Under the pieces are notes generated by a model. That model worked only from the letters and a program-made list of their open reading frames with translations, did no database searches and had not been told where the DNA came from. This document shows, in pieces, positions 28,056 through 35,673 of a DNA stretch of 64,000 nucleotides. Source of the stretch: Pseudomonadota bacterium (GTDB lineage Bacteria; Pseudomonadota; Gammaproteobacteria; Xanthomonadales; Rhodanobacteraceae); assembly GCA_021793575.1 (NCBI GenBank), contig JAJYSM010000002.1, positions 1 to 64,000 on the forward strand, in the 5' to 3' direction. The translations under genes were made by a program, and so were the position numbers. The stretch's first letter is position 1. Each line of letters starts with the position of its first letter.

Positions 28056-29575
28056 TGTCGCCGCCGCCCACTCCGCCCACCACCCCGCAGGATGTCTACG
28101 AGCGCGAGCGGCTGGCCCACGTGCATCCCGAAACGTGGCGCAACCCGACCCCGGCCGAGCGCTATCAGCTGGTGATCGTCGGTGCCGGCCCGGCCGGCCT
28201 GGCCGCGGCGGAGCTGGCTGCTGCGCTGGGCGCGCGGGTGGCGCTGATCGAGCGTCATCTGCTCGGCGGCACCTGCCTCAACAACGGCTGCGTGCCGTCG
28301 AAAACGTTGATCCGCACCGCGCGGCTGTATGCCGACATGCGCGATGCACGGCGCTACGGCGCGCAGGCCCCCGCCGACATCCCGGTGGACTTTGCCGCCG
28401 CGATGGAGCGCGTGCGGCGCATCCGCAGCCACCTCGGCGGTGGCGATTCGGTACGCAAGCTGGCCGCTGCCGGGGTGGACGTGTTCTTCGGCAACATGCA
28501 GTTCACCGGCGCCGATACGCTGACCGTCAACGATGAAAAACTGTGCTTCGACAAGGCCATCATTGCCACCGGCGCGCGCCCGCACATTCCCGACATTGCC
28601 GGCCTGCGCGAGGCCGGCTGCCTGACCAATGCCAACGTGTTCAATCTCACCGAGCTGCCGCGCCGGCTGCTGGTGATCGGCGGCGGCCCGCTCGGCTGCG
28701 AGCTGGCGCAGGCATTCAGCCGGCTCGGTGCGCAGGTCACCATCGTGCAGGACAAGCCGCTGTTTCTCGAACGCGAGGAGCGCGATGCGGCGCAGATGCT
28801 GTCCGACGCGTTTGCCCGCGACGGCATCGAGGTGCGCCTGAATACCCGCGTCACCGCCGTGCGCGTGGTCAATGGCGAAAAGCTGATCGACATGGTCAGC
28901 GACGATTACCACAGCACCATCGCGGTGGACGTCATCCTCACCGGCGTCGGTCGTCTGCCGAATGTGGAAGGGCTGAATCTCGAAGCGGCTGGCGTCTCGT
29001 TGACGCACGCTGGCGGCATCACCGTCGACGACCACCTGCGCACCGCCAACCCGCGCATCTTTGCCGCCGGCGACGTCTGCCTGCAGCAGCAATACACCGC
29101 CACCGCCACCGCTTCGGCGCACATCGCGGTGCGCAACGCGCTGTTCGGCGGGCGCCAGCGGCTGAGCGACCTGATCGTTCCCTGGTGCACCTATACCGAT
29201 CCGGAAATCGCCCATGTCGGCCTGTACGTGCGCGAGGCGAACCGGCAGGGCATTCCGGTGAAGACCTTCACCATTCCGCTGCACGAGATCGACCGTGCGG
29301 TGACCGACAGCGAGCAGGGCGGCTTCGTGAAGATCCACGTGCGCGAGCGCAGCGACGAGATTCTCGGCGCCACCATCGTGGCCCTGCATGCCGGCAGCAT
29401 GATCAACGAAATCACCCTGGCGATGGTGGCCGGCATCGGCCTGCGCACGCTGTCGCGGGTGGTGCACGCCTACCCTACCCAGGGCGAGGCGATTCGCTGC
29501 GCTGCCGATGCCTGGAACCGCACGCGGCTGACCCCACGCATCCGCGCGCGGCTGCGCCGCTGGCTGTCACGCTGA
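28055..29575 (+). CDS. FAD-dependent pyridine nucleotide-disulfide oxidoreductase (mercuric reductase-like)
   Basis: A 506-aa class I flavoprotein disulfide reductase. An N-terminal extension of ~38 residues precedes the FAD fold [18 protein letters not shown]. The redox-active pair is in GGTCLNNGCVPSK. The NAD(P) fold is LLVIGGGPLGCELAQAF, the second FAD motif is RIFAAGDVC, and the C-terminal dimer domain carries the expected HAYPTQGEA. The HxxxxE-type motif is altered to HAYPTQGE, as is usual for the mercuric reductase-like uncharacterised subgroup. The C-terminal vicinal cysteines of true MerA are missing, so mercury reduction is unlikely. Its start overlaps the preceding glycoamylase gene. 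Confidence 0.88.
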   Translation: MSPPPTPPTTPQDVYERERLAHVHPETWRNPTPAERYQLVIVGAGPAGLAAAELAAALGARVALIERHLLGGTCLNNGCVPSKTLIRTARLYADMRDARRYGAQAPADIPVDFAAAMERVRRIRSHLGGGDSVRKLAAAGVDVFFGNMQFTGADTLTVNDEKLCFDKAIIATGARPHIPDIAGLREAGCLTNANVFNLTELPRRLLVIGGGPLGCELAQAFSRLGAQVTIVQDKPLFLEREERDAAQMLSDAFARDGIEVRLNTRVTAVRVVNGEKLIDMVSDDYHSTIAVDVILTGVGRLPNVEGLNLEAAGVSLTHAGGITVDDHLRTANPRIFAAGDVCLQQQYTATATASAHIAVRNALFGGRQRLSDLIVPWCTYTDPEIAHVGLYVREANRQGIPVKTFTIPLHEIDRAVTDSEQGGFVKIHVRERSDEILGATIVALHAGSMINEITLAMVAGIGLRTLSRVVHAYPTQGEAIRCAADAWNRTRLTPRIRARLRRWLSR

Positions 29576-29647
29576 CGTATCGCGCGCGCGCCTAAGCTCG
29601 GCCTTTGCAGGCAAGCCCTCCTCTCTTACTACCTCCAAGGACATCGC

Positions 29648-30553
29648 ATGAAACTCGGCATGATCGGACTCGGCAAGATGGGCGCCAACATGGCCGAGCG
29701 CCTGCTGCGCGGTGGCCACGCGGTGTGCGGCTTCGACCCCGACGCCAAGGCGCGCAGCGCGCTGGAAGCGAAGGGCGCCACGTCGGCCGGGTCGCTCGCC
29801 GCACTCGTCGCCGCATTGCCCGCGCCGCGCGTGCTGTGGCTGATGGTGCCCTCGGGCAAGATCACCGACGACACCGTCAACGCGCTGCTGCCGCTGCTGG
29901 CCCAGGGCGACAGCGTGATCGACGGCGGCAACTCGCACTACAAGGACAGCCTGCGTCGCGCCGCGTTGTATGCCGAACACGGCCTGCACTTTGTGGATTG
30001 CGGCACCAGCGGCGGCGTGTGGGGGCTGGCCGAGGGCTACAGCATGATGATCGGCGGCGACGCGGCGGCGGTCGAGGCGTTGCGGCCGATCTTCGAGACG
30101 CTGGCGCCGGGCAAGGCTCAGGGCTGGGGCCGCGTCGGCCCGGTCGGCTCCGGCCACTACACCAAGATGGTTCACAACGGCATCGAGTACGGCATGATGC
30201 AGGCCTACGCCGAAGGCTTCTCGATCCTCCGGCACAAGCAGGAGTTCGCCCTCGACCTGCACCAGGTCGGTGAGATCTGGCGTTACGGCAGCGTGGTGCG
30301 CTCGTGGCTGCTCGACCTCACCACCGACGCGCTCGGCAAGAACCCCGACATGCACGGCATCGCGCCCTACGTGGTCGATTCCGGCGAAGGTCGCTGGACC
30401 GTCGACGCCGCCCTCGAGCTCGGCGTGCCCGCGCCGGTGATCACGCTCGCCCTGATGGAGCGCTTCCGCTCGCGCGACGCCGACTCCTTCGCCGACAAGC
30501 TGCTGGCCGCGATGCGCAACGAATTCGGCGGGCACGCGATCAAGTCCGAATAG
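29648..30553 (+). CDS. gnd: 6-phosphogluconate dehydrogenase, short (NAD-type) form
   Basis: A 301-aa decarboxylating 6-phosphogluconate dehydrogenase of the short class (about 300 aa against 470 for the classic enzyme). It converts 6-phosphogluconate to ribulose 5-phosphate in the oxidative pentose phosphate pathway. The Rossmann motif is MIGLGKMGANMAERLL. The substrate loop DGGNSHYKDS, FVDCGTSGGVWG and the catalytic GHYTKMVHNGIEYGMMQ are all intact. ATG 29648 follows CCAAGGACATCGC. Confidence 0.93.
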   Translation: MKLGMIGLGKMGANMAERLLRGGHAVCGFDPDAKARSALEAKGATSAGSLAALVAALPAPRVLWLMVPSGKITDDTVNALLPLLAQGDSVIDGGNSHYKDSLRRAALYAEHGLHFVDCGTSGGVWGLAEGYSMMIGGDAAAVEALRPIFETLAPGKAQGWGRVGPVGSGHYTKMVHNGIEYGMMQAYAEGFSILRHKQEFALDLHQVGEIWRYGSVVRSWLLDLTTDALGKNPDMHGIAPYVVDSGEGRWTVDAALELGVPAPVITLALMERFRSRDADSFADKLLAAMRNEFGGHAIKSE

Positions 30554-30595
30554 GCTCTTTGCCGGTTTGAAAACCGCGGCGTGACACGTGGAGTG

Positions 30596-32122
30596 TCAGT
30601 GCCCGCCGGTCGCGGCGCCGGTCTTGGCGGTGAACGGCGGCCTGGCCAGCCAGATCACGAACACCAGCGCGATGAAGATCCAGCCGAGCACGCGGAACAC
30701 CTCGTCGAACGCGATCTGGAAGCCCTGCTGGGTGATCATGTTGTTGATCAGGCTGCCGCCGAGCCGGGTGTCGCCGTGGCCCAGCTGCCGCAGCGACGCC
30801 TGCGCGATCGGGTTGTAGGCGGTGATGCCTTCGGCCAGCTGCTCGTGATGCACCACCGCGCGCCGGTCCCACATCAGCGTGGTGAGCGAGGCGGCGAAGC
30901 TGCCGCCCAGCGTGCGCAGGAAGGTGGCCAGACCCGAGCCGGCGGCGATCTCGTTCTGCTGCAGGTCGGACAGCAGGATCGACAGGATCGGCATGAAGAA
31001 CAGCGCCACGCCCAGGCCCTGCAGCAGCTGCACCATGGCCACGTGATTGAAGTCGACGCCCAGATAGAAGTCCGACCGTAGGAAGCAGGTAATGCCCATC
31101 ACCACGAACGCCGCCGAGGCGACCAGCCGCAGGTCGAACCGATTGGCGTATTTGCCGACGAACACCGTCAGCAGCACCGGAATGATGCCCAGCGGCGCGG
31201 TGGCGTAGCCGGCCCAGGTGGAGGTGTAGCCGAGGTTGCGCTGCAGCCACAGCGGCACCAGCAGGCCGATCGCGAAAAACGCGGCGTAGGCCAGCACCAG
31301 CGCCAGCGTGCCGGCGCTGAAGTTGCGATGACGAAACAGCTTCAGGTTGACGATCGGGTCCTTGTCGGTGAGTTCCCAGATCAGGAACACCGCCAGCGCG
31401 ATCGCCGACACCAGCGCGGTGACCACGATGAAGGTGGAGTTGAACCAGTCCTCGTCGTTGCCCTTGTCCAGCACGATCTGCAGCGCGCCGACGCCGATGA
31501 TCAGGCTGATCAGGCCGACGTAGTCCATCTTCGGCCGCTCGGTGGTTTCCACCCGGCCCTTCATCTGGTTCGCCACCACCATGCTGGCGAAGATGCCGAT
31601 CGGCACGTTGATGAAGAAGATCCACGGCCACGAATAGTTGTCGGTGATCAGCCCGCCCAGGATCGGCCCGGCGATCGGCGCCACCACCGTCACCATCGCC
31701 AGCAGTGCCAGCGCCATGCCGCGCTTGGCCGGCGGATAGATGCCGATCAGCATGCTCTGGGTGATCGGGTACATCGGCCCGGCCACCGCACCCTGGATCG
31801 CGCGGAACACGATCAGCATGCCCATGCTCTGCGAGATGCCGCACAGGAACGAGGTCAGCGCAAACAGCAGGGTCGACCACACGAACAGCTTCACCTCGCC
31901 GAAGCGGCGCGTGAGAAAGCCGGTCAGCGGCAGCGAGATCGCCATGCTCACCGCGAACGAGGTGATCACCCAGGTGCTCTGGTTCGAGCTCACGCCGAGG
32001 TTGCCGGCGATCGTCGGCAGCGAGACGTTGGCGATCGTCGTGTCCAGCACCTGCATGAAGGTGGCCAGCGACAGGCCGATCGTGCTGAGCGCCAGGTTGG
32101 GTGGACGGAATGGTGTGGTCAT
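30596..32122 (-). CDS. emrB: DHA2-family MFS multidrug transporter
   Basis: A 508-aa inner-membrane proton antiporter of the EmrB/QacA (14-TM) family. LDTTIANVSLPTIAGNLGVSSNQSTWVITSF is motif D1 with the first loop. LTRRFGEVKLF is motif A and RAIQGAVAGPMYPITQSMLIGIYPP is motif B/C. Together with EmrA and the outer-membrane factor encoded upstream it forms a tripartite pump that expels hydrophobic toxic compounds. It is the last gene of the marR-led operon, separated from emrA by a REPIN that may tune its expression. Confidence 0.93.
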   Translation of the reverse strand: MTTPFRPPNLALSTIGLSLATFMQVLDTTIANVSLPTIAGNLGVSSNQSTWVITSFAVSMAISLPLTGFLTRRFGEVKLFVWSTLLFALTSFLCGISQSMGMLIVFRAIQGAVAGPMYPITQSMLIGIYPPAKRGMALALLAMVTVVAPIAGPILGGLITDNYSWPWIFFINVPIGIFASMVVANQMKGRVETTERPKMDYVGLISLIIGVGALQIVLDKGNDEDWFNSTFIVVTALVSAIALAVFLIWELTDKDPIVNLKLFRHRNFSAGTLALVLAYAAFFAIGLLVPLWLQRNLGYTSTWAGYATAPLGIIPVLLTVFVGKYANRFDLRLVASAAFVVMGITCFLRSDFYLGVDFNHVAMVQLLQGLGVALFFMPILSILLSDLQQNEIAAGSGLATFLRTLGGSFAASLTTLMWDRRAVVHHEQLAEGITAYNPIAQASLRQLGHGDTRLGGSLINNMITQQGFQIAFDEVFRVLGWIFIALVFVIWLARPPFTAKTGAATGGH

Positions 32123-32167
32123 CGGATCCGATCAGTGATGCAGGAGCGACGTGAGGGGGCAATTCCT

Positions 32168-32247
32168 GTGGGAGCGACTTCAGTCGCGATGCTGTTGCCT
32201 TGATGTACACCGAAGTGCAACAGCATCGCGACTGAAGTCGCTCCCGC
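32168..32247. repeat. REPIN-like inverted repeat between emrA and emrB
   Basis: The same element as at 18210-18288: GTGGGAGCGACTTCAGTCGC plus GATGCTGTTG pairs with CAACAGCATCGCGACTGAAG plus TCGCTCCCGC. The arms here are about 30 bases with one mismatch near the tip. It lies within the 152-base gap between emrA and emrB, which are otherwise an operon. Confidence 0.85.
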
Positions 32248-32274
32248 CAGCAGGGATGGCTTTGCCAACAGCAG

Positions 32275-33477
32275 TCATTTGTGGCCGCCCATGTTGGCGT
32301 GGATGATCTGCGCGATCGCCGCGTCGGCCTTCACCAGCTGCTGCTGGTAGATGTCGGTGCTGAACACCGGCTGGGTCGGCGAATGCTGCGCCAGCGTCGG
32401 GCCGTTGCGGTCGTGCAGGTTCACTTCCACGTTCAGCGACATGCCCAGCCGCAGCGGGTGGCGCTCAAGCTGCTGCGGATCGGTGAACACCACCCGCACC
32501 GGGATGCGCTGCACGATCTTGATCCAGTTGCCGGTGGCGTTCTGCGCCGGCAGCAGCGAGAACGCGCTGCCGGTGCCCACGCCCAGGCTCTCCACCTTGC
32601 CCTTGTACTGCACCGAGCTGCCGTAGACGTCGGAGTCGATCGTCACCGGCTGGCCGATGCGCATGTGGGTGAGCTGGGTTTCCTTGAAGTTGGCGTCCAC
32701 CCATACGCCGTGCAGCGGCACCACCGCCATCAGCGCGGTGCCGGGCAGCACGCGCTGGCCGACCTGCACCGTGCGTTTGGCCACATAGCCGTCCACCGGT
32801 GCCACCAGCACGGTGCGCGCGTCGTCGAGGTACGCGGCGCGCAGCCGGGCGGCGGCGGCCTGCACGTCCGGATGCGAGGCGACCACGGTGTCGTCGACCA
32901 GCACCTTGCTGGTCTGCAACTGCTGCTGCGCGGTGATCAGACCGCTTTCCGCGGTGCTCAGCGCATCGCGCGCATGCGCCAGCTCCTCGGCCGAGATCGC
33001 GCCGGAGCGTGCCAGCCCCACGCGCCGGGTGACATCGGCGCGCGCCTTGTCCACCGCCACCTTGCGGATCGCCATGTCGGCCTGCGCACCGTTGACGTTG
33101 CTGTACAGGCCGCGCACCTTGCGCACGGTATTGGCCAGGTTGGCCTTGGCCTCGGCCAGCAGCACGTCGGCGTCGCTGGGGTCGAAGCGCACCAGCACCT
33201 CACCGGCGTGCACGCGGTCGCCGTCGTCGGCGCCGATGCTGACCACGCTGCCGGCGATCTGCGGGGTGATCTGCACCACGTTGCCGTTGACGTAGGCGTC
33301 GTCGGTGCTCTCGTACCAGCGGCCGTCGAGGAAGTACCACAGCGCCCACGCGATCACGCCGAGCACGACGATCACGGCGAGCAGGCGCAGCAGCAGGCCA
33401 CGCGGGCTTTTCCTGGGAGGAGCGGCGACGGCCGTGCTGGCAGCCGTGTTGGCAGAGGAATCGGGTTGGCTGGACAT
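32275..33477 (-). CDS. emrA: HlyD/EmrA-family periplasmic adaptor
   Basis: A 400-aa membrane-fusion protein. A single N-terminal membrane anchor (GLLLRLLAVIVVLGVIAWALWYF) is followed by a lipoyl/barrel-sandwich domain split around an alpha-helical hairpin (VVQITPQIAGSVVSIGADDGDRVHAGEVLVRFDPSDA; VLVAPVDGYVAKRTVQVGQRVLPG) and a beta-barrel (VWVDANFKETQLTHMRIGQPV), all typical of EmrA. It bridges EmrB in the inner membrane and the outer-membrane factor encoded nine bases upstream. The C-terminal His-rich end (HANMGGHK) is a minor oddity. Confidence 0.93.
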   Translation of the reverse strand: MSSQPDSSANTAASTAVAAPPRKSPRGLLLRLLAVIVVLGVIAWALWYFLDGRWYESTDDAYVNGNVVQITPQIAGSVVSIGADDGDRVHAGEVLVRFDPSDADVLLAEAKANLANTVRKVRGLYSNVNGAQADMAIRKVAVDKARADVTRRVGLARSGAISAEELAHARDALSTAESGLITAQQQLQTSKVLVDDTVVASHPDVQAAAARLRAAYLDDARTVLVAPVDGYVAKRTVQVGQRVLPGTALMAVVPLHGVWVDANFKETQLTHMRIGQPVTIDSDVYGSSVQYKGKVESLGVGTGSAFSLLPAQNATGNWIKIVQRIPVRVVFTDPQQLERHPLRLGMSLNVEVNLHDRNGPTLAQHSPTQPVFSTDIYQQQLVKADAAIAQIIHANMGGHK

Positions 33478-33486
33478 GCTGCTGCC

Positions 33487-35019
33487 TCAGGAACGTGAAG
33501 TGCTGGAAGAGGGGGCGGGCGCGGCGGAAGCGGCCGCCGCCGGCGCCGCGGAAGCGGGTGGAAGCTCGTGCGGCGTGGGCCGATAGCCACCGCCGAGCGC
33601 CTGGATCAGCTGCACCGAGCGGATCACCTGCTGCGCCTGCAGCGCGGCCATGCCGCGCTCGGCGGCGAGCAGCTGCCGGCGCACGCCGAGCGCTTCCAGA
33701 TAGCTGCCGATGCCGGCCCGGTAGCGCTGCTGCGCCAGCTGCCAGGCGCCGCGGGCGGCGTCCTGCGCACGCTGCTGGGCGGCCATCTGCGCGCGCAGCG
33801 ACTGCAGCGCGGAGAGCTCGTCGGCAACCTGGTTGACCGCGCCGACCAGCGCCTGGTTGTACTGTGCTACGGCAAGGTCGTATTGCGCATCGCGGCCGCG
33901 CAGGTTGGCGCGCAGGCGGCCGCCGTCGAAGATCGGCAGGCTGATCGACGGGCCCAGTTGATAGAACCGCGCGGGCAGCTCGAACAGGTTGTGCCCGCCC
34001 AGCGTGATCAGGCCGGCCATCGCGCCGATGCTGACGTTGGGCAGGAATTCGGTCTTCGCCGCCTGGATGTCCTTGCTCGCCGCCTCGACCCGCCAGCGCG
34101 CGGCGACCAGGTCGGCGCGATGGCCGAGCAGGCCTACCGGCAGGTTGTCCGGCACCGCCAGTTCGGCGGGCCGCAGCAGCTGCGGACGGGCGATGTCGCG
34201 GCCACGATCCGGGCCCTTGCCCAGCAGCACCGCCAGCGCTGAGCGGGCGGCGTCGATCGCGCGCGCGGCCAGCGCCACCTGTTGCTCGGCGCTGGCCACT
34301 TCGGCGTCGCCCTGGCGCAGCTGGATCTGGTTGTCGATGCCGGCGGCGACGCGCTGGCGGGTCAGCTCGCGCGCCTTGCTGGCGCGCCCCAGTTCGGCCC
34401 GGCTCAGATCCTGCTGGGTGAAGGCGTAGCCGAGCTGGGCATAAGCGGCGGCGACATTGCCGGACAGCTCGATGCGCGCGGCGCGCGTCTCGATCTCGGC
34501 GGCGCGCGCGGTGCCCAGCGCGGCCTGCCACGCGGCGCGCCTGCCGCCCCACAGATCCAGCCCCCACTTGAAGCTGACATCGCCGTATTTGGCCACCCGG
34601 AAATGACCGCCGCCGACCTTGGCCGGTAGCACCGTGGTGGGCAGTCGGGCGCCGGCCACGCTGGCGCCGGCATTCACGCTGGGGCCGCGCGCAGCGTCGG
34701 CGGCGCCCACCGCGGCCTGCGCCGCGCGCGCCCGCGCATCGGCCACGGCCAGCCCGGGGTTGTCGCGCAGCGCCTCGGCCATCAGCGCGTCGAGCTGGGG
34801 ATCGCCCAGCCCGCTCCACCAGTCGGCCTGCGGCCAGGCGGCAGGCGACAGCGTCACGCCGCTGAGGCTGCGCGCGGTCTGCAGCGACGACGGCGCGATC
34901 GCCTGGCCGTCCGGATGCAGGCCGCCGCTGCTGACGCAGCCGGCGAGGGCCAGGGTGATGGCGGCGACCGCCACGAAAGGCACGCGCATGGAAGGGAGTC
35001 CGGGCAAAGAGAAAGTCAT
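33487..35019 (-). CDS. outer-membrane efflux lipoprotein, NodT/OprM type
   Basis: A 510-aa TolC-like outer-membrane factor of the NodT family. The signal MRVPFVAVAAITLALAGC has lipobox LAGC. Two long coiled outer-membrane-efflux repeats follow, with family motifs WWSGLGDPQLDALMAEAL, WGLDLWGGRRA and GPSISLPIFDGGRL. It forms the exit duct for EmrAB. The upstream marR gene ends in ATGA with the ATG at 35019, so this start is preferred over the internal ATG at 34989. A Pro/Ala/Ser-rich tail of ~30 residues closes the protein. Confidence 0.92.
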   Translation of the reverse strand: MTFSLPGLPSMRVPFVAVAAITLALAGCVSSGGLHPDGQAIAPSSLQTARSLSGVTLSPAAWPQADWWSGLGDPQLDALMAEALRDNPGLAVADARARAAQAAVGAADAARGPSVNAGASVAGARLPTTVLPAKVGGGHFRVAKYGDVSFKWGLDLWGGRRAAWQAALGTARAAEIETRAARIELSGNVAAAYAQLGYAFTQQDLSRAELGRASKARELTRQRVAAGIDNQIQLRQGDAEVASAEQQVALAARAIDAARSALAVLLGKGPDRGRDIARPQLLRPAELAVPDNLPVGLLGHRADLVAARWRVEAASKDIQAAKTEFLPNVSIGAMAGLITLGGHNLFELPARFYQLGPSISLPIFDGGRLRANLRGRDAQYDLAVAQYNQALVGAVNQVADELSALQSLRAQMAAQQRAQDAARGAWQLAQQRYRAGIGSYLEALGVRRQLLAAERGMAALQAQQVIRSVQLIQALGGGYRPTPHELPPASAAPAAAASAAPAPSSSTSRS

Positions 35020-35492
35020 GATTTGTCGCGCAGCGCGTGCAGCACGCGCTCCAGGTAATCGTGCAACTGCGCCCGCTCGGTTTCGCTCAGCGAGCGCTGC
35101 GCGGCGGTCATCACGCGGTCGCCGCAGACGAACGCGGTGTTCTGCCACATGGTGCTGCCGGCCTCGGTCAGCTCGATGCGCAGGGTGCGGCGATCCTGCT
35201 CGTGCGGGCTGCGGCGCAGATAGCCCTTGCGCTCCAGCTGATCCAGCTGGCGCGTCATGGCGCCGCCGTCCAGCTCGACCGCGCGCGCCAGCTCGGTGGC
35301 CGACAGCGGCCCCAGCTGCTGCGCCTTCTTCAGGATCAGGTACTGGGTGAAGCTCAGATCCAATCCCTGACGGGCGAATTCCGCCTCCAGCGCGTTGACC
35401 AGCTCGGAGCGCACCATGGTCAGCAGCATGCCCAGGCTGGGCGGAACCACCGGCGTGCTGACGGGAGTGGCGGGAGGCAGGTTCGGCTTCAT
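35016..35492 (-). CDS. MarR-family transcriptional regulator of the efflux operon
   Basis: A 158-aa MarR repressor. The winged HTH spans SFTQYLILKKAQQLGPLSATELARAVELDGGAMTRQLDQLERKGYLRRSPHEQDRRTLRIELT, with the DRR wing motif. It heads the operon marR-OMF-emrA-emrB and very probably represses it until a toxic compound binds. ATG 35492 was chosen because it lies eight bases after the -10 box TAGAAT, which suggests a leaderless or near-leaderless message. The ORF track start at 35621 lies beyond the promoter. Its stop overlaps the next start by ATGA. Confidence 0.93.
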   Translation of the reverse strand: MKPNLPPATPVSTPVVPPSLGMLLTMVRSELVNALEAEFARQGLDLSFTQYLILKKAQQLGPLSATELARAVELDGGAMTRQLDQLERKGYLRRSPHEQDRRTLRIELTEAGSTMWQNTAFVCGDRVMTAAQRSLSETERAQLHDYLERVLHALRDKS

Positions 35493-35500
35493 GCCGCGGC

Positions 35501-35540
35501 ATTCTATTGCCGGGAATATATTTGTCAAGGCAAATATATG
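35501..35540 (-). promoter_or_regulatory. marR-emrAB promoter with overlapping palindromic operator
   Basis: On the minus strand TTGACA (35528-35523) and TAGAAT (35506-35501) lie 16 bases apart. The perfect inverted repeat ATATATTTG-N6-CAAATATAT (35516-35539) covers the -35 box, the expected position for repression by the adjacent MarR protein. The A of ATG 35492 is only nine bases after the -10 hexamer. Confidence 0.75.
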
Positions 35541-35659
35541 CCAGTTTATGTTTGTTTCAGCAAGATGATGCCGCGCCCTCCGGTCGCATGAAGCTCGGTC
35601 GTGAATTTTCAGAGGCTGCACGCAGCCATGCGCTGGAATGCGCTATGGTGCACCTTACA

Positions 35660-35669
35660 CACTTAAGTG
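35660..35669. promoter_or_regulatory. palindrome in front of the sulfur operon
   Basis: CACTTAAGTG is a perfect 10-base palindrome ending four bases before the ArsR-type start. ArsR-family repressors bind dyads at their own promoter, so this is the best operator candidate in the ~180 bases between marR and arsR. Confidence 0.45.
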
Positions 35670-35673
35670 AAAT

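Noticed and set aside
28055-29575. True mercuric reductase (merA)
   Set aside because: The N-terminal heavy-metal domain and the C-terminal vicinal cysteines are missing and no mer genes are nearby.
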